Assembly (NCBI GenBank): GCA_903894475.1
Contig: CAITQH010000114.1
Span: 1 to 64,000, forward strand
Direction: 5' to 3'
Source: an uncultured beta proteobacterium
GTDB lineage: Bacteria > Pseudomonadota > Gammaproteobacteria > Burkholderiales > Burkholderiaceae_C
Length of the DNA stretch: 64,000 nucleotides
A program made the translations under genes and the position numbers. Shown here one piece after another: positions 7,645 to 16,711 of the stretch (position 1 is its first letter; each line of letters begins with the position of its first letter). Under the pieces are notes generated by a model that did not search any database, was not told the DNA's origin, and worked only from the letters and a program-made list of their open reading frames with translations.

Positions 7645-8931
7645 TCACAGGGTCTGAAGCGCGATCCGTGCCAGGCGCTCAGAGGCCGGAGGGTGGGAGT
7701 AGTAGACCTTCGCATAGAACGGGTCCGGCGTCAGCGTCGTGGCATTGTCCTCGTACAGCTTTAACAAAGCAGTGTACAGGTCCGGCCCGCTGGTCTTCGC
7801 CACTGCATAGGCATCGGCTTCAAATTCGTGCCGACGCGACAAGGCGGCGAGGATGGGGGTCAAGAAGAAACCAAAGACCGGAAGGCTCAGCATGAAAAGA
7901 AGCAGTGCCAGTCCATCGTTGGGTGCATTCAGGTTGGGATCGACTCCCAGTCCCTGGTAGAACCAGACCTGATTTGCGAGCCAGCCTACCAATGAAAAAC
8001 AGAGCAGACTGAGGCCAAACATCATGAGGATGCGCTTGCCGATATGCCAGTGCCTGAAGTGGCCGAGTTCATGGGCCAGAACTGCGTCCACTTCCGCAGC
8101 GGAGAGCCTGGACAACAGCGTGTCGTAGAAGACGACCCGTTTGGCTGCGCCAAATCCAGTGAAATAGGCATTGGCGTGGGCGCTGCGTTTGCTGCCATCC
8201 ATTACAAAAAGCCCCTTCGCCGAAAAACCGCAGCGTTGCATGAGTGCTGTCACGCGCGCCTTTAGCAACTCGTCGTCCAGAGGCGTGAACTTATTGAACA
8301 GGGGAGCGATGAAGGCGGGGTAGATCAGCAGCAGCAATAAGTTGAAACCCATCCAGACGCACCAAGCCCACAACCACCATTGATTTCCGGCTGCACCCAT
8401 CAGCCACAAGATCAGGGCCGCGATCGGTAAGCCAACCAGCCCTCCGATCACGCATGATTTGCTCAGGTCGATGAGCCAAAGCCTAAGGGTCATCTTGTTA
8501 AAACCAAAACGTTCTTCAATAACAAAGGTTTGGTATAACGTCAGAGGCAAATCAAGCAGCCCGCTGACAAGGACAAAACTTGTCAACAGCGCAATCTGCT
8601 GGATCATGCCACCCCCTAGCCACTGTATCAACGAAGAGTTCAGCGCCGACAGTCCTCCAAGCAGTGTCCAGGCGACAAGTACGATGACACCCATTGCCAG
8701 TTCCAGCATTCCGGCGCGGGCCTTGGCGATCGTGTAATCGGCAGCCTTCCGGTGAGCTGACAGGGGTACGTTCTGGGAAAACGCCTTGGGTACATAGTTC
8801 CGGTGCAGTGCCACATGGCGGGCTTGTCGGATACCGAGCCAGACTTTTAGGGTGGTGGAGATGGTCAACGCCAAGGCAAAGGCGGCGGTCAAAATCCAGG
8901 AAGGGGAGTAGAGATAGATCGAATCAGACAT
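7645..8931 (-). CDS. M48-family membrane metalloprotease (Ste24-like)
   Basis: A protein of 428 residues with multiple hydrophobic segments. The zinc site [13 protein letters not shown] (HExxH) lies near residue 288, and the third ligand is in [11 protein letters not shown] near 370, as in Ste24/CaaX-protease-like M48A enzymes. The N-terminal domain with [13 protein letters not shown] is also typical. The role in bacteria is probably membrane-protein quality control. ATG 8931 (MSDSIYLYS) or ATG 8940 are both possible. It is divergent from orn with only about 37 bp between starts and lies just upstream of rsgA. Confidence 0.92.
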   Translation of the reverse strand: MSDSIYLYSPSWILTAAFALALTISTTLKVWLGIRQARHVALHRNYVPKAFSQNVPLSAHRKAADYTIAKARAGMLELAMGVIVLVAWTLLGGLSALNSSLIQWLGGGMIQQIALLTSFVLVSGLLDLPLTLYQTFVIEERFGFNKMTLRLWLIDLSKSCVIGGLVGLPIAALILWLMGAAGNQWWLWAWCVWMGFNLLLLLIYPAFIAPLFNKFTPLDDELLKARVTALMQRCGFSAKGLFVMDGSKRSAHANAYFTGFGAAKRVVFYDTLLSRLSAAEVDAVLAHELGHFRHWHIGKRILMMFGLSLLCFSLVGWLANQVWFYQGLGVDPNLNAPNDGLALLLFMLSLPVFGFFLTPILAALSRRHEFEADAYAVAKTSGPDLYTALLKLYEDNATTLTPDPFYAKVYYSHPPASERLARIALQTL

Positions 8932-8968
8932 GGCGTCCAAGTTTAGGCCATCAGCGACAATTCAGACT

Positions 8969-9556
8969 ATGAATACGCAGAACATTCCCGGGCATCAGGC
9001 GCTACTTGGAAAATCCGATCAAAACCTGATCTGGCTTGACTGTGAAATGACCGGTCTTGACCCGGAACTTGATCGCATCATTGAAGTGGCCGTCGTTGTT
9101 ACCGGGCCGGCACTCGAATTGCGAACCGAGGGCCCGGTTTTGGTTATTCACCAAAGCAAGGAACAGCTTGACAGGATGGACGCATGGAACAAAGGCACAC
9201 ACGGCAAGAGTGGCCTGATCGAAAAAGTGAAGGCGTCAACTGTTACGGAGGACGAGGCACAAACGCGGTTGATTGCGTTTCTTAGGGAGTATGTACCTGG
9301 CAAGCGTTCCCCCATGTGCGGCAACAGCATAGGCCAAGACCGACGATTCCTGGTCAAGTACATGCCGAAACTCGAGGCCTTTTTTCACTACCGCAATCTG
9401 GACGTCAGCACTCTCAAGGAGTTATCCAAGCGCTGGCGCCCGGACGTCTATGCGTCGTTCAAGAAGCAGCAACGCCACACAGCGTTAGCCGACGTTCATG
9501 AATCAATTGACGAACTTGAGCACTACCGCCAAAACTTCCTGAATTTGGCGAATTAG
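8969..9556 (+). CDS. orn: Oligoribonuclease
   Basis: A 195-residue DEDDh 3'-5' exonuclease that clears 2-5-nt RNA and linear pGpG. Motifs are Exo [17 protein letters not shown], Exo [18 protein letters not shown], and Exo [17 protein letters not shown], with the invariant D-E-D-D and catalytic H present. ATG 8969 begins [10 protein letters not shown]; the ORF-track start at 8930 is upstream of the family N-terminus. It is divergent from the M48 protease. Confidence 0.97.
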   Translation: MNTQNIPGHQALLGKSDQNLIWLDCEMTGLDPELDRIIEVAVVVTGPALELRTEGPVLVIHQSKEQLDRMDAWNKGTHGKSGLIEKVKASTVTEDEAQTRLIAFLREYVPGKRSPMCGNSIGQDRRFLVKYMPKLEAFFHYRNLDVSTLKELSKRWRPDVYASFKKQQRHTALADVHESIDELEHYRQNFLNLAN

Positions 9557-9792
9557 GTAGAAACCCGAATTTATGCCATAATCAAAGGCAGCACTGAAAA
9601 CAGCGGTGCAATTTGTACATCTCCTTCATTCACAGGGTCCAAAGCGGTTTCATTGTCGAAATTTCGCAGGAAAGGACCCCCAGTGCCAGTTAACTCATTG
9701 TGAGTTGGCGCGGGTTCCGTTTGATGGTTGATGTTTTTTAACCATTGACGGAGCAGTTGCATACCCTGCAACGCTCGCGTGTGAGTAAATTC
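9557..9792 (+). other. Leader region of the DEAD-box helicase gene
   Basis: This is a 236-bp gene-free stretch. AACTCA-TTG-TGAGTT (9692-9706) is a perfect short hairpin that can be extended with GCC/GGC flanks across a 4-nt bulge, and TGGTT...AACCA (about 9724-9744) can form a second. CATAAT near 9579 may be a -10. DEAD-box genes often have long regulated leaders; that use here is inference. Confidence 0.35.
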
Positions 9793-11550
9793 ATGACTGA
9801 CGCTATTCAAGCGACGGGCGATATCTCGCTTGTCGAAAATTCTTCTAATCCAACGGAAACAATGCCAAATACAATGGCCGCGGCATCGCCTGATGCTGAT
9901 CAGGCCTCCAATGGTTTTCTGACCTTTGGCTTGGCTCCAGAACTGATCCATGCGGTGAAAGACCTGGGATTCACGCAGCCGACTACGGTACAGAAGAAAA
10001 CCATCCCGCTGGCTATGCAAGGGCACCAAGCGGCTGACCAGGCAGCACGCTTTATCGACTTGATGGTGTCCAGTCAAACTGGTAGCGGCAAGACGGCTGC
10101 TTTCTTGTTGCCGGTCTTGCATACACTGTTGACACAGCAGGCGCAGGCCGAGGCTAGAGAGCGTGCGGACTTTGAGCATGCAGTGGCGCAGGCTGCTGCC
10201 AAGGGCGAGGCGCCTCCGAAGCGCGCGAAGCGTAAAGATCCGACCAATCCGCGGAATTTTTCTGCAGCCGCACCCGGCGCACTGGTGGTCTGTCCAACGC
10301 GAGAACTTGCTCAACAGGTTGCTCACGACGCCATTGATCTGGTGCAGCACTGTCGTGGTTTGCGGATCGCCAACATTGTCGGTGGCATGCCATACCAGTT
10401 ACAGATTGCCAAACTGCAGAATGCCAACCTCGTGGTTGCCACGCCGGGGCGCTTGCTCGATCTTCAGCGGTCCATGCAAATCAAACTGGACCAGGTTCAA
10501 TTTCTCGTGGTTGATGAAGCCGACCGGATGCTTGATCTAGGCTTTTCGGATGACTTGGCCGAAATTAACCAACTGACCATAGCGCGCAAGCAGACCATGA
10601 TGTTCAGTGCTACGTTCGCACCACGTATTCAGCAACTCGCGTCCCGTGTAATGCGCGAGCCGCAGCGTCTGCAGATTGACAGCCCGCAGGAGAAGCACCA
10701 GAACATCGAGCAGAAGCTTTTTTGGGCCGACAACGCTCAGCATAAGCGCAAGTTGCTGGACCACTGGCTGCGTGACAGCAATATCAACCAGGCTATCGTT
10801 TTTGCCAGTACCCAGATTGAATGTGATGGCTTAGCCAATGATTTGCAGCAAGAGGGCTTCTCGGCAGTCGCTTTGCACGGTGCGTTGAGCCAGGGCTTGC
10901 GCAACCGTCGGTTGATGGCACTGCGGCAAGGGCAGGTACAGATTCTGGTGGCGACAGATGTTGCTGCGCGTGGAATTGATGTGCCTACAGTCAGTCACGT
11001 TTTCAACTTCGGCTTACCCATGAAAGCCGAGGACTATACGCACCGCATTGGTCGTACCGGGCGCGCTGGGCGCGATGGTCTGGCGGTGACTTTCGCCGAG
11101 TTCCGCGATCGCCGCAAGATCATGGACATTGAGTTTTACAGCCGCCATCAATTCAAGGGCGAAACAATTCCTGGCCTGGAGCCGCAACAGCGTTTCCTTG
11201 ATTCGCGTCCTAATTCGAATTTTGCGGGCCGTGATGTCCGCGGTAGCGCTCCTAGCCACCCGTCCCGAGAGCGCAGTTTTGGTGGCACTGGGCGTCCCGC
11301 GGGATTTGGTGCGAACCGTGGTGGTTTTTCGGACAGGAACACGACCGCTAGCCGTGAAGCCTTTAGCTACGAACGCAAAGGGGGCTTCAATGATCGATTC
11401 GCCGGTGCGCGCAACGACAGTGCGGCGCCACGCGGGGATTTTGGTCCGCGCAAGCCCGCTTTTGGCAAGCCGATGGGCGTGAAGTCTGGCAATGGCGGGA
11501 AGGTCTTTGTACCTCGTGATGCCAAGAAGCGATTGGCGCGGAGCGCTTGA
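9793..11550 (+). CDS. DEAD-box ATP-dependent RNA helicase (RhlE-like)
   Basis: A 585-residue superfamily-2 helicase. In order: Q motif GFTQPTTVQKKTIP near residue 75, Walker A SQTGSGKT near 105, PTRELAQQ near 173, DEAD near 250, SAT near 280, ARGIDVP near 395 and HRIGRTGRAG near 418. Between motif I and Ia is a basic Ala-rich insertion (KRAKRKDPTNPR). The C-terminal 120 residues are Arg/Gly/Phe-rich, low complexity and typical of RNA-binding tails. Likely roles are ribosome assembly, RNA decay and cold growth. ATG 9793 is preferred; the GTG at 9781 and TTG at 9745 are in-frame alternatives. Confidence 0.93.
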   Translation: MTDAIQATGDISLVENSSNPTETMPNTMAAASPDADQASNGFLTFGLAPELIHAVKDLGFTQPTTVQKKTIPLAMQGHQAADQAARFIDLMVSSQTGSGKTAAFLLPVLHTLLTQQAQAEARERADFEHAVAQAAAKGEAPPKRAKRKDPTNPRNFSAAAPGALVVCPTRELAQQVAHDAIDLVQHCRGLRIANIVGGMPYQLQIAKLQNANLVVATPGRLLDLQRSMQIKLDQVQFLVVDEADRMLDLGFSDDLAEINQLTIARKQTMMFSATFAPRIQQLASRVMREPQRLQIDSPQEKHQNIEQKLFWADNAQHKRKLLDHWLRDSNINQAIVFASTQIECDGLANDLQQEGFSAVALHGALSQGLRNRRLMALRQGQVQILVATDVAARGIDVPTVSHVFNFGLPMKAEDYTHRIGRTGRAGRDGLAVTFAEFRDRRKIMDIEFYSRHQFKGETIPGLEPQQRFLDSRPNSNFAGRDVRGSAPSHPSRERSFGGTGRPAGFGANRGGFSDRNTTASREAFSYERKGGFNDRFAGARNDSAAPRGDFGPRKPAFGKPMGVKSGNGGKVFVPRDAKKRLARSA

Positions 11551-11709
11551 ACGTCAAGTGTCAAGTTTTAACTGCAGATTCAGCGGGTTATTGCTTTATA
11601 ATCGCCCGCTGAGCAGAAAGATCTCGAGTCATTTTTGCTTGGTCGTTGCAGTTCTGCTGCAGTGACAATTTCCGGAAATTGTTTCATTAACTCACTAGGT
11701 AATTTTCAA

Positions 11710-11928
11710 ATGAAAAAAACGCTCATTTTGGCTGCTGTTATTGCTGCGGCCGCTTTGGTTGCTTGCGGTAAGAAAGAGGAAGCTCCTGCGCCGGCTCCTG
11801 CACCGGCTCCTGCTGCTGCACCGGCTCCTGCTGCTGCACCGGCTCCTGAGGCTGCTGCTTCCGGCGCGGCTGCTCCGGCATCTGCTGCAACTCCGGCACC
11901 TGAGGCTGCTGCCAGCGCCAAGAAGTAA
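11710..11928 (+). CDS. Small Ala/Pro-rich lipoprotein
   Basis: A 72-residue protein beginning MKKTLILAAVIAAAALVAC, a type II signal peptide with lipobox LVAC and Cys near residue 19. The mature part is KKEE followed by an Ala-Pro-rich tail made of near-exact repeats of APAPAA at DNA level, ending AASAKK. It is probably an outer- or inner-membrane-anchored spacer-like lipoprotein; the function is unknown. The ORF-track start at 11635 is too early. A TATAAT at 11597-11602 could be its -10. It is followed by an intrinsic terminator, so it is probably monocistronic. Antisense ORFs here are artefacts of the repeats. Confidence 0.8.
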   Translation: MKKTLILAAVIAAAALVACGKKEEAPAPAPAPAPAAAPAPAAAPAPEAAASGAAAPASAATPAPEAAASAKK

Positions 11929-11959
11929 AACTTCCTGCTGCTCAAGAAACTTGAGTAAA

Positions 11960-11986
11960 AAAGCCACCTTCAGGTGGCTTTTTTAT
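11960..11986. terminator. Bidirectional intrinsic terminator between the lipoprotein gene and bamC
   Basis: AAGCCACCT / AGGTGGCTT stem with a short loop, A-run on the left and T-run on the right, so it can serve the lipoprotein gene (+) and bamC (-). A second small hairpin, CTCAAG-AAA-CTTGAG at 11941-11955, lies just before it. Confidence 0.88.
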
Positions 11987-12052
11987 TGTCTGTAGCAATT
12001 TCCAATCTCGGTGCCCTTGAATCTGCGGGCGATCGCAACTGGTGGAATGGAC

Positions 12053-13132
12053 CTACTTCAGATCGTCAACGATGACTTTGACGATGCGCTGCGCATTGGA
12101 TGAAGTATCGGGAGAGCCGCCGGCGCTGAGAACCGATACAGTTGTTGATTCCCCTTCGCTGATCAGCTTGATGCGGTATTTCAAAGGCGCAACATTGTCT
12201 TTCGACATGCCGAACAGGGACGCCAGAAGACCGGGTTCTGCTTTCTCAGCCGAAGATTCGACATATCGGACAAAGTAGATACCCTGGCTACGATCCCGAT
12301 CCTCGACTGTAAAGTTGGCCCGGTCAAGCGCCAAGCCAACACGCCGCCAGGCGCGGTCAAAGCCCTCGTCAATCTGGACTACCGAGACTCCGTTAACGAC
12401 GGCGGTGCGAGCAGCACTCTTGCCGGGCGTGGCCGCGATGAGCGCCTTCGATTGTTCTTTCGTCGCTCCGAGTTTTACCATCAATCTGCTCAGGAATTCT
12501 GCTTCAAGTTCCGGGTCTGGTGCCTTGGGTTGCCATACGGTGGAGTCCTTTTCTTTACTGCCGTACACCTCCATCATGCCGCGGTGGCTGATGTAAATTT
12601 CGGTTCCACCACTTGCATTGCGTTCAAGTCGAGTTCGAAATTTGTCGCGTTCACCGGTCGAGTACAGTGAATCAAATACACGGCCCAGTGTGCTGCGAAT
12701 GATGTCCTGCGGTAGCTTGGCTCGGTTCTCGGCCCACTCGGTTTCCATGATGCCGAGATTGGACTGGTCAAGGATCAAGAGGAAGCCATTTTCCTGCCAG
12801 AAATCGCGAACCGAATCCCAAAGCTTGTCCGCAGGTCGACTGATGACCAGCCAACGCTGGTTCCCTGCACGTTCAATGCGCGCATCCCCCAGTTCTGTCA
12901 TAGCCGTCGGTGTGGCTGGAGTGGCCTGTCCAAGTTGGAAGCTTGACGCAGTGACCACTCCCCCAGGAACAGCATATCGAGTGTTGCGCGAGAGTTGGGT
13001 CAGATCGGGTGGTACATCCAGCGATGGGCCTTTGCCTGCGCTCTTATAGTTGATTTTGTCAGTATCGAGAACCGAGCATGCTGCCAATGCCAGCGTGAGG
13101 CTCAGTAGTGCGAGTTTGCAGAAATGATTCAC
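12053..13132 (-). CDS. bamC: Outer-membrane assembly lipoprotein BamC
   Basis: A 359-residue lipoprotein: signal MNHFCKLALLSLTLALAAC with lipobox LAAC, followed by SVLDTDKINYKSAGKGPSLDVPPDLTQL, the unstructured N-terminal BamD-binding stretch of BamC/NlpB (the DKxxYKxxxxxPxLexPPdL pattern). Two helix-grip domains follow. It is an accessory subunit of the BAM complex. It lies 45 nt after dapA, the same order as dapA-nlpB in enterobacteria. Confidence 0.93.
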   Translation of the reverse strand: MNHFCKLALLSLTLALAACSVLDTDKINYKSAGKGPSLDVPPDLTQLSRNTRYAVPGGVVTASSFQLGQATPATPTAMTELGDARIERAGNQRWLVISRPADKLWDSVRDFWQENGFLLILDQSNLGIMETEWAENRAKLPQDIIRSTLGRVFDSLYSTGERDKFRTRLERNASGGTEIYISHRGMMEVYGSKEKDSTVWQPKAPDPELEAEFLSRLMVKLGATKEQSKALIAATPGKSAARTAVVNGVSVVQIDEGFDRAWRRVGLALDRANFTVEDRDRSQGIYFVRYVESSAEKAEPGLLASLFGMSKDNVAPLKYRIKLISEGESTTVSVLSAGGSPDTSSNAQRIVKVIVDDLK

Positions 13133-13177
13133 AAAAAATGTTCCCTTAGGGTGATGAATTGGGTAGGGTGGAATCTG

Positions 13178-14071
13178 TCAGAGCAGACCGCTTGCGCGCA
13201 AAGCGCTCTCAACTGTCGCTTCGTTGGCCTGCGTCAAAGGCGTCATTGGCAGACGCATGGCTCCCCCGCACAACTTCATTCGTGCCATCGCCCATTTCAC
13301 CGGAATAGGGTTGGCTTCGACAAACAGATGCTTATGCAAGGGCAGCAACTTGAATTGAATCTCCATCGCTCTTGCTCTGTCACCAGCGATGGCCGCGACG
13401 CACAAATCGTGCATTAGTCCGGGTGCCAGATTGGCCGAAACGCTGACGTTGCCGTGACCGCCACACAGCATAAGTGCAACGGCTGTTCCGTCATCGCCGG
13501 AATAAATGGAGAATCCCTCTGGCGCCTCACGGATAAGCCACTGTGCCCGTTCAATATTCCCGGTTGCTTCCTTGATGCCAACAATACCGTCGAGTTGAGC
13601 CAGGCGCAGCACCGTGTCATGGGCCAGATCTGCGACCGAGCGACCCGGGACGTTGTAGAGCACCATGGGCAGGTCGACAGCATCTGCGATGGCCTTGAAG
13701 TGCAGATACTGTCCCTCCTGGGTCGGCTTGTTGTAGTAGGGGACAACCTGCAGTTGGCAGTCGGCGCCAACCGCTTTGGCGAAACTCGCCAATTCAATGG
13801 CTTCGGCTGTTGAATTGGCACCGCATCCAGCCATGATCGGTATGCGCCCGGCCGCCTGTTCCACTGCGATACGGATGATTTCGCAGTGTTCCTGGACATT
13901 GACGGTGGGCGATTCACCGGTGGTGCCAACGACACCAACGCAGTCAGTGCCTTCTTCGATGTGCCAATCGATCAGTTTGCGCAGGCAGGGATAGTCCACC
14001 TTGCCATCTTCGTGCATGGGTGTGACAAGCGCCACGATGCTGCCGGTGATTTGGCTGAATGAGGATGTCAT
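13178..14071 (-). CDS. dapA: 4-hydroxy-tetrahydrodipicolinate synthase
   Basis: A 297-residue TIM-barrel class I aldolase that condenses pyruvate and aspartate semialdehyde in lysine/diaminopimelate synthesis. Visible are [17 protein letters not shown] at the start, [11 protein letters not shown] near 45, YYNKPTQEG near 105 with the catalytic Tyr region, and [12 protein letters not shown] near 160 with the Schiff-base Lys. The ATG at 14071 ([10 protein letters not shown]) matches family length; 14104 adds 11 residues. It is part of a minus-strand operon from the MFS gene to bamC. Confidence 0.97.
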   Translation of the reverse strand: MTSSFSQITGSIVALVTPMHEDGKVDYPCLRKLIDWHIEEGTDCVGVVGTTGESPTVNVQEHCEIIRIAVEQAAGRIPIMAGCGANSTAEAIELASFAKAVGADCQLQVVPYYNKPTQEGQYLHFKAIADAVDLPMVLYNVPGRSVADLAHDTVLRLAQLDGIVGIKEATGNIERAQWLIREAPEGFSIYSGDDGTAVALMLCGGHGNVSVSANLAPGLMHDLCVAAIAGDRARAMEIQFKLLPLHKHLFVEANPIPVKWAMARMKLCGGAMRLPMTPLTQANEATVESALRASGLL

Positions 14072-14109
14072 GTCCAAGTGCCTGTAAACGTCGTAAAGAA
14101 GCATTCTAA

Positions 14110-14697
14110 CTAGAGAGCCAGGCGCCTTGGCGACTGGATGCCGGGATTCGGCGAATCCGGTTTTACGGCGGCAATTCGCTGCAGAAAGCGAGCCGGTTGA
14201 TCAAGAAAACCTTCTTCAAAGGCAACGATGCGCAGGCTCGCAAAGGCGTGCAGCAATTCCGCCGGTTGCAGCAGAAAATCTGAACGGGCGGGCTTGCCAA
14301 CGGTTTCATTTCCAGCGGAGAAGGTTTCGTAAATGAGCAGACCGCCCGGATTCAGACTGGCAGCGATGAGCGGGAAGAGCGGCCGCCACAAATAGTTGGT
14401 TACAACTACTGCGCCAAACTGCTGTGCGTGATTCTCCTGCTGGAGTGGCCAGAGTCCATTTTCGAGATCCGCCAGAATGACTTGGCCGAACCTGGCAGCC
14501 GTATCCAGTGCCTCGATGGAGCGATCAACGCCGGTGACTGCGTGACCCTGCTCGGCAAACCATTTCATGTGACGTCCCAGGCCGCAGGCTAAGTCCAGCA
14601 CCGACTGTCCTGGTGCAATCAAATGCGACCATCGCTGGACCCAGGCTGATGCCGGCGCGGGGTCGTGCAAAACACGCCTTTCGGAAAGATCGGTCAT
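14110..14697 (-). CDS. Class I SAM-dependent methyltransferase
   Basis: A 195-residue Rossmann methyltransferase. Motif I is [28 protein letters not shown] near residues 40-68, motif II is ADLENGLWP near 85, then [13 protein letters not shown] near 110 and [17 protein letters not shown] near 130. This layout resembles the TehB/UbiE-like small-molecule methyltransferases. The substrate is unknown. ATG 14697 (MTDLSERR) is preferred to 14724. It lies between the 41-residue peptide gene and dapA (38-nt gap). Confidence 0.88.
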   Translation of the reverse strand: MTDLSERRVLHDPAPASAWVQRWSHLIAPGQSVLDLACGLGRHMKWFAEQGHAVTGVDRSIEALDTAARFGQVILADLENGLWPLQQENHAQQFGAVVVTNYLWRPLFPLIAASLNPGGLLIYETFSAGNETVGKPARSDFLLQPAELLHAFASLRIVAFEEGFLDQPARFLQRIAAVKPDSPNPGIQSPRRLAL

Positions 14698-14708
14698 ACC
14701 GGCCGGGT

Positions 14709-14834
14709 CTAGAAGCAACCCCAAACCTGATTTGCCAGCGTGACCAGGAAATCGGGCTGAGCATAAAGTGAAAACACCGCCAAAAGCAACCCTGCGACCG
14801 CAGCGTATATCAAGATTTCTTTGCCGTGTTTCAC
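14709..14834 (-). CDS. 41-residue single-helix membrane peptide
   Basis: This small ORF is below the ORF-track cut-off. It reads from GTG 14834 to TAG 14709: (M)KHGKEILIYAAVAGLLLAV then FSLYAQPDFLVTLANQVWGCF. One transmembrane helix is followed by a short polar tail ending in a WGCF motif. It starts 4 nt after the MFS stop and ends 11 nt before the methyltransferase start, so it fits the operon tightly. I recall similar tiny membrane proteins at this position in Comamonadaceae, but cannot confirm conservation here. Function unknown. Confidence 0.6.
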   Translation of the reverse strand: MKHGKEILIYAAVAGLLLAVFSLYAQPDFLVTLANQVWGCF

Positions 14835-14838
14835 GATT

Positions 14839-16065
14839 TCAGGTCGGTTGAAGTGTGGCTTTGCGGACGATGGAGGCTTCCTTGATAGGCAGATTCACAA
14901 GCGCTGCCAGAACGCCCAACGCGATGGAGATGTACCAGACCAGATCGTAGCTACCGGTCCGGTCGTACAGGTAGCCGCCCAGCCAGACACCGATGAATGA
15001 GCCGATCTGGTGGCTGAAAAAGACAAAGCCGCTGAGCATGGAAAGATGTGCCACACCAAAAATCTGTGCCACAGTTGCATTGGTAGGAGGTACGGTGGAG
15101 AGCCACAGCAAACCCATGACGCTGGAAAATACATACACGCTTAAGGGCGATAAAGGTACCAACAGAAACACACTGATGGCGATGGAGCGAGTGAAATAGA
15201 TAAAGGCCAGAATGTTTTTCTTCTGCAGTCTTTGTCCCAGCGCACCCGCTGCGTAGGTGCCAAATACATTGAAGAGGCCGATCAGGGCCAAGGCGTAACT
15301 TGCGACTTGCGGCGACAGACCTTTGTCTCGAAGGTAGCTTGGCATATGGACGCCAATAAAGACCACCTGAAAGCCACAAACGAAAAAGCCGGCCATCAGC
15401 AACTGGAAACTTGGGTGCTTGAATGCTTCGCTCAAGGCGTGAACAATGGATTGCTCATGTCGGTTGGCCAGTCCATTGGCGAAGCCCGGCTCGCGCAGAC
15501 CCCAAGCGAGGGGAACGGCCATCAAGGTGGCTATGCCCAGGACGATCAGTGCCTCCTGCCAGCCCAGGCTGCCGATGAGGAGTCCTTCTGTTGGCACCAT
15601 CAGGAATTGACCAAACGAGCCAGCTGCTGCTGCCACGCCCATGGCCCAGGAGCGCTTCTCAGCTGATACGTTGCGGCCAATGACGCCGTAAATGACAGCG
15701 TAGGTTGTCCCGGCCTGCGCCATGCCGATAAGTACACCTGCGGTCATTGAAAACAGCAGTGGTGTGTTGGCAAAGGCCATGCCGATGAGTCCGAGTGCAT
15801 AAAAAATGGCACCTCCGACAATCACGCGGAAGGCACCAAACCGGTCAGCTAGCATGCCGGCAAAGATGCCGGAAAACCCCCACACCAAATTTTGCAGTGC
15901 AATGGCAAAGGCGAAGGTTTCACGGCTCCAGCCTTGACTTTGCGTGACAGGCTGCAACCAGAGGCCGAAGCCATGGCGGATGCCCATGGACAGTGTCACG
16001 ATGGTGGCGCCGCACAGAAGAACCTGCAGCATGGAGAGTGGTTTTGGGGATGGATTGCCGGGCAT
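14839..16065 (-). CDS. Major facilitator superfamily transporter
   Basis: A 408-residue, about 12-helix MFS protein. The loop 2-3 motif appears as GMLADRFGAFRVIVGGA near residue 68, and a related loop in the second half as YAAGALGQRLQKKN near 275. It resembles the monocarboxylate/oxalate-formate (OFA/CynX-like) branch: SRETFAFAIALQNLVWGFSG. The substrate cannot be assigned. ATG 16065 or the ATG 11 codons later (MLQVLLCG) could be used. It is the first gene of the minus-strand MFS-peptide-methyltransferase-dapA-bamC run. Confidence 0.88.
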   Translation of the reverse strand: MPGNPSPKPLSMLQVLLCGATIVTLSMGIRHGFGLWLQPVTQSQGWSRETFAFAIALQNLVWGFSGIFAGMLADRFGAFRVIVGGAIFYALGLIGMAFANTPLLFSMTAGVLIGMAQAGTTYAVIYGVIGRNVSAEKRSWAMGVAAAAGSFGQFLMVPTEGLLIGSLGWQEALIVLGIATLMAVPLAWGLREPGFANGLANRHEQSIVHALSEAFKHPSFQLLMAGFFVCGFQVVFIGVHMPSYLRDKGLSPQVASYALALIGLFNVFGTYAAGALGQRLQKKNILAFIYFTRSIAISVFLLVPLSPLSVYVFSSVMGLLWLSTVPPTNATVAQIFGVAHLSMLSGFVFFSHQIGSFIGVWLGGYLYDRTGSYDLVWYISIALGVLAALVNLPIKEASIVRKATLQPT

Positions 16066-16217
16066 GCCAAATAGAGTTCAGAGTTGCAAAGTGAAATCTG
16101 TGCCTTTTCGCCGCAGGGCGAAAGCATCAGTGCCAGATTCTACGTAGTAGCGGCGACACCCGTGACCAATGGGCGAAAATGACGCATTGGCATACTGACA
16201 TTGAGGTTAAAAAGCTC

Positions 16218-16694
16218 ATGAAGATCGAAGAGAACTGCGCTGTCACATTGCGCTACAAATTAAGCGACGCCGCAGGGAAGGTGTTGGACCAGAGTACTGA
16301 GCCTCTGGCCTATCTGCATGGCGGTTATGGCGATCTATTTCCCAAGGTGGAGCAGGCGCTGGACGGCAAGATTTCCGGGTACCAGACCACCCTCGATCTC
16401 TCGGCGCAGGAAGCCTTTGGCGAGCGTGACGAGAGTCTGGTTCATGTCATCCAGAAGTCGGACTTTCCGCCGGGTGTCAAGGTCGGCGGGCAACTTCAGG
16501 CGCAGGGTCCCGACGGGCGTGCTCGTATGTTTACTGTCATGAAGATTAAGGGGCAGTCTGTCATGCTTGATGGCAACCATCCGCTGGCCGGCAAGGCCTT
16601 ACGCTTTTCACTCACCGTGACTGAAGTTCGCGCTGCGACTGAAGAAGAGATTGCGCACGGTCATGTGCATGGGGCGCACGGCCATCATCATTGA
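16218..16694 (+). CDS. FKBP-type peptidyl-prolyl isomerase, SlyD-like
   Basis: A 158-residue SlyD/FkpB-type PPIase. It has the FKBP half-barrel with the inserted-flap (IF) chaperone domain: MKIEENCAVTLRYKLSDAAGKVLDQS, then LHGGYGDLFPKVEQALDGK, then the IF region ALSxxEAFGERDE. The C-terminus is His-rich (AHGHVHGAHGHHH) and could bind nickel or zinc as in SlyD, though without the long Cys/His tail. ATG 16218 with GAGG upstream is preferred to 16179. It converges with argH (17-nt gap). Confidence 0.92.
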   Translation: MKIEENCAVTLRYKLSDAAGKVLDQSTEPLAYLHGGYGDLFPKVEQALDGKISGYQTTLDLSAQEAFGERDESLVHVIQKSDFPPGVKVGGQLQAQGPDGRARMFTVMKIKGQSVMLDGNHPLAGKALRFSLTVTEVRAATEEEIAHGHVHGAHGHHH

Positions 16695-16711
16695 CTGTCG
16701 CCTTCAGTCAA

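Noticed and set aside
11741-11995. Overlapping plus- and minus-strand ORFs over the Ala/Pro lipoprotein
   Set aside because: Artefacts of the GC-rich tandem repeats; only the frame from 11710 has a signal peptide and lipobox.
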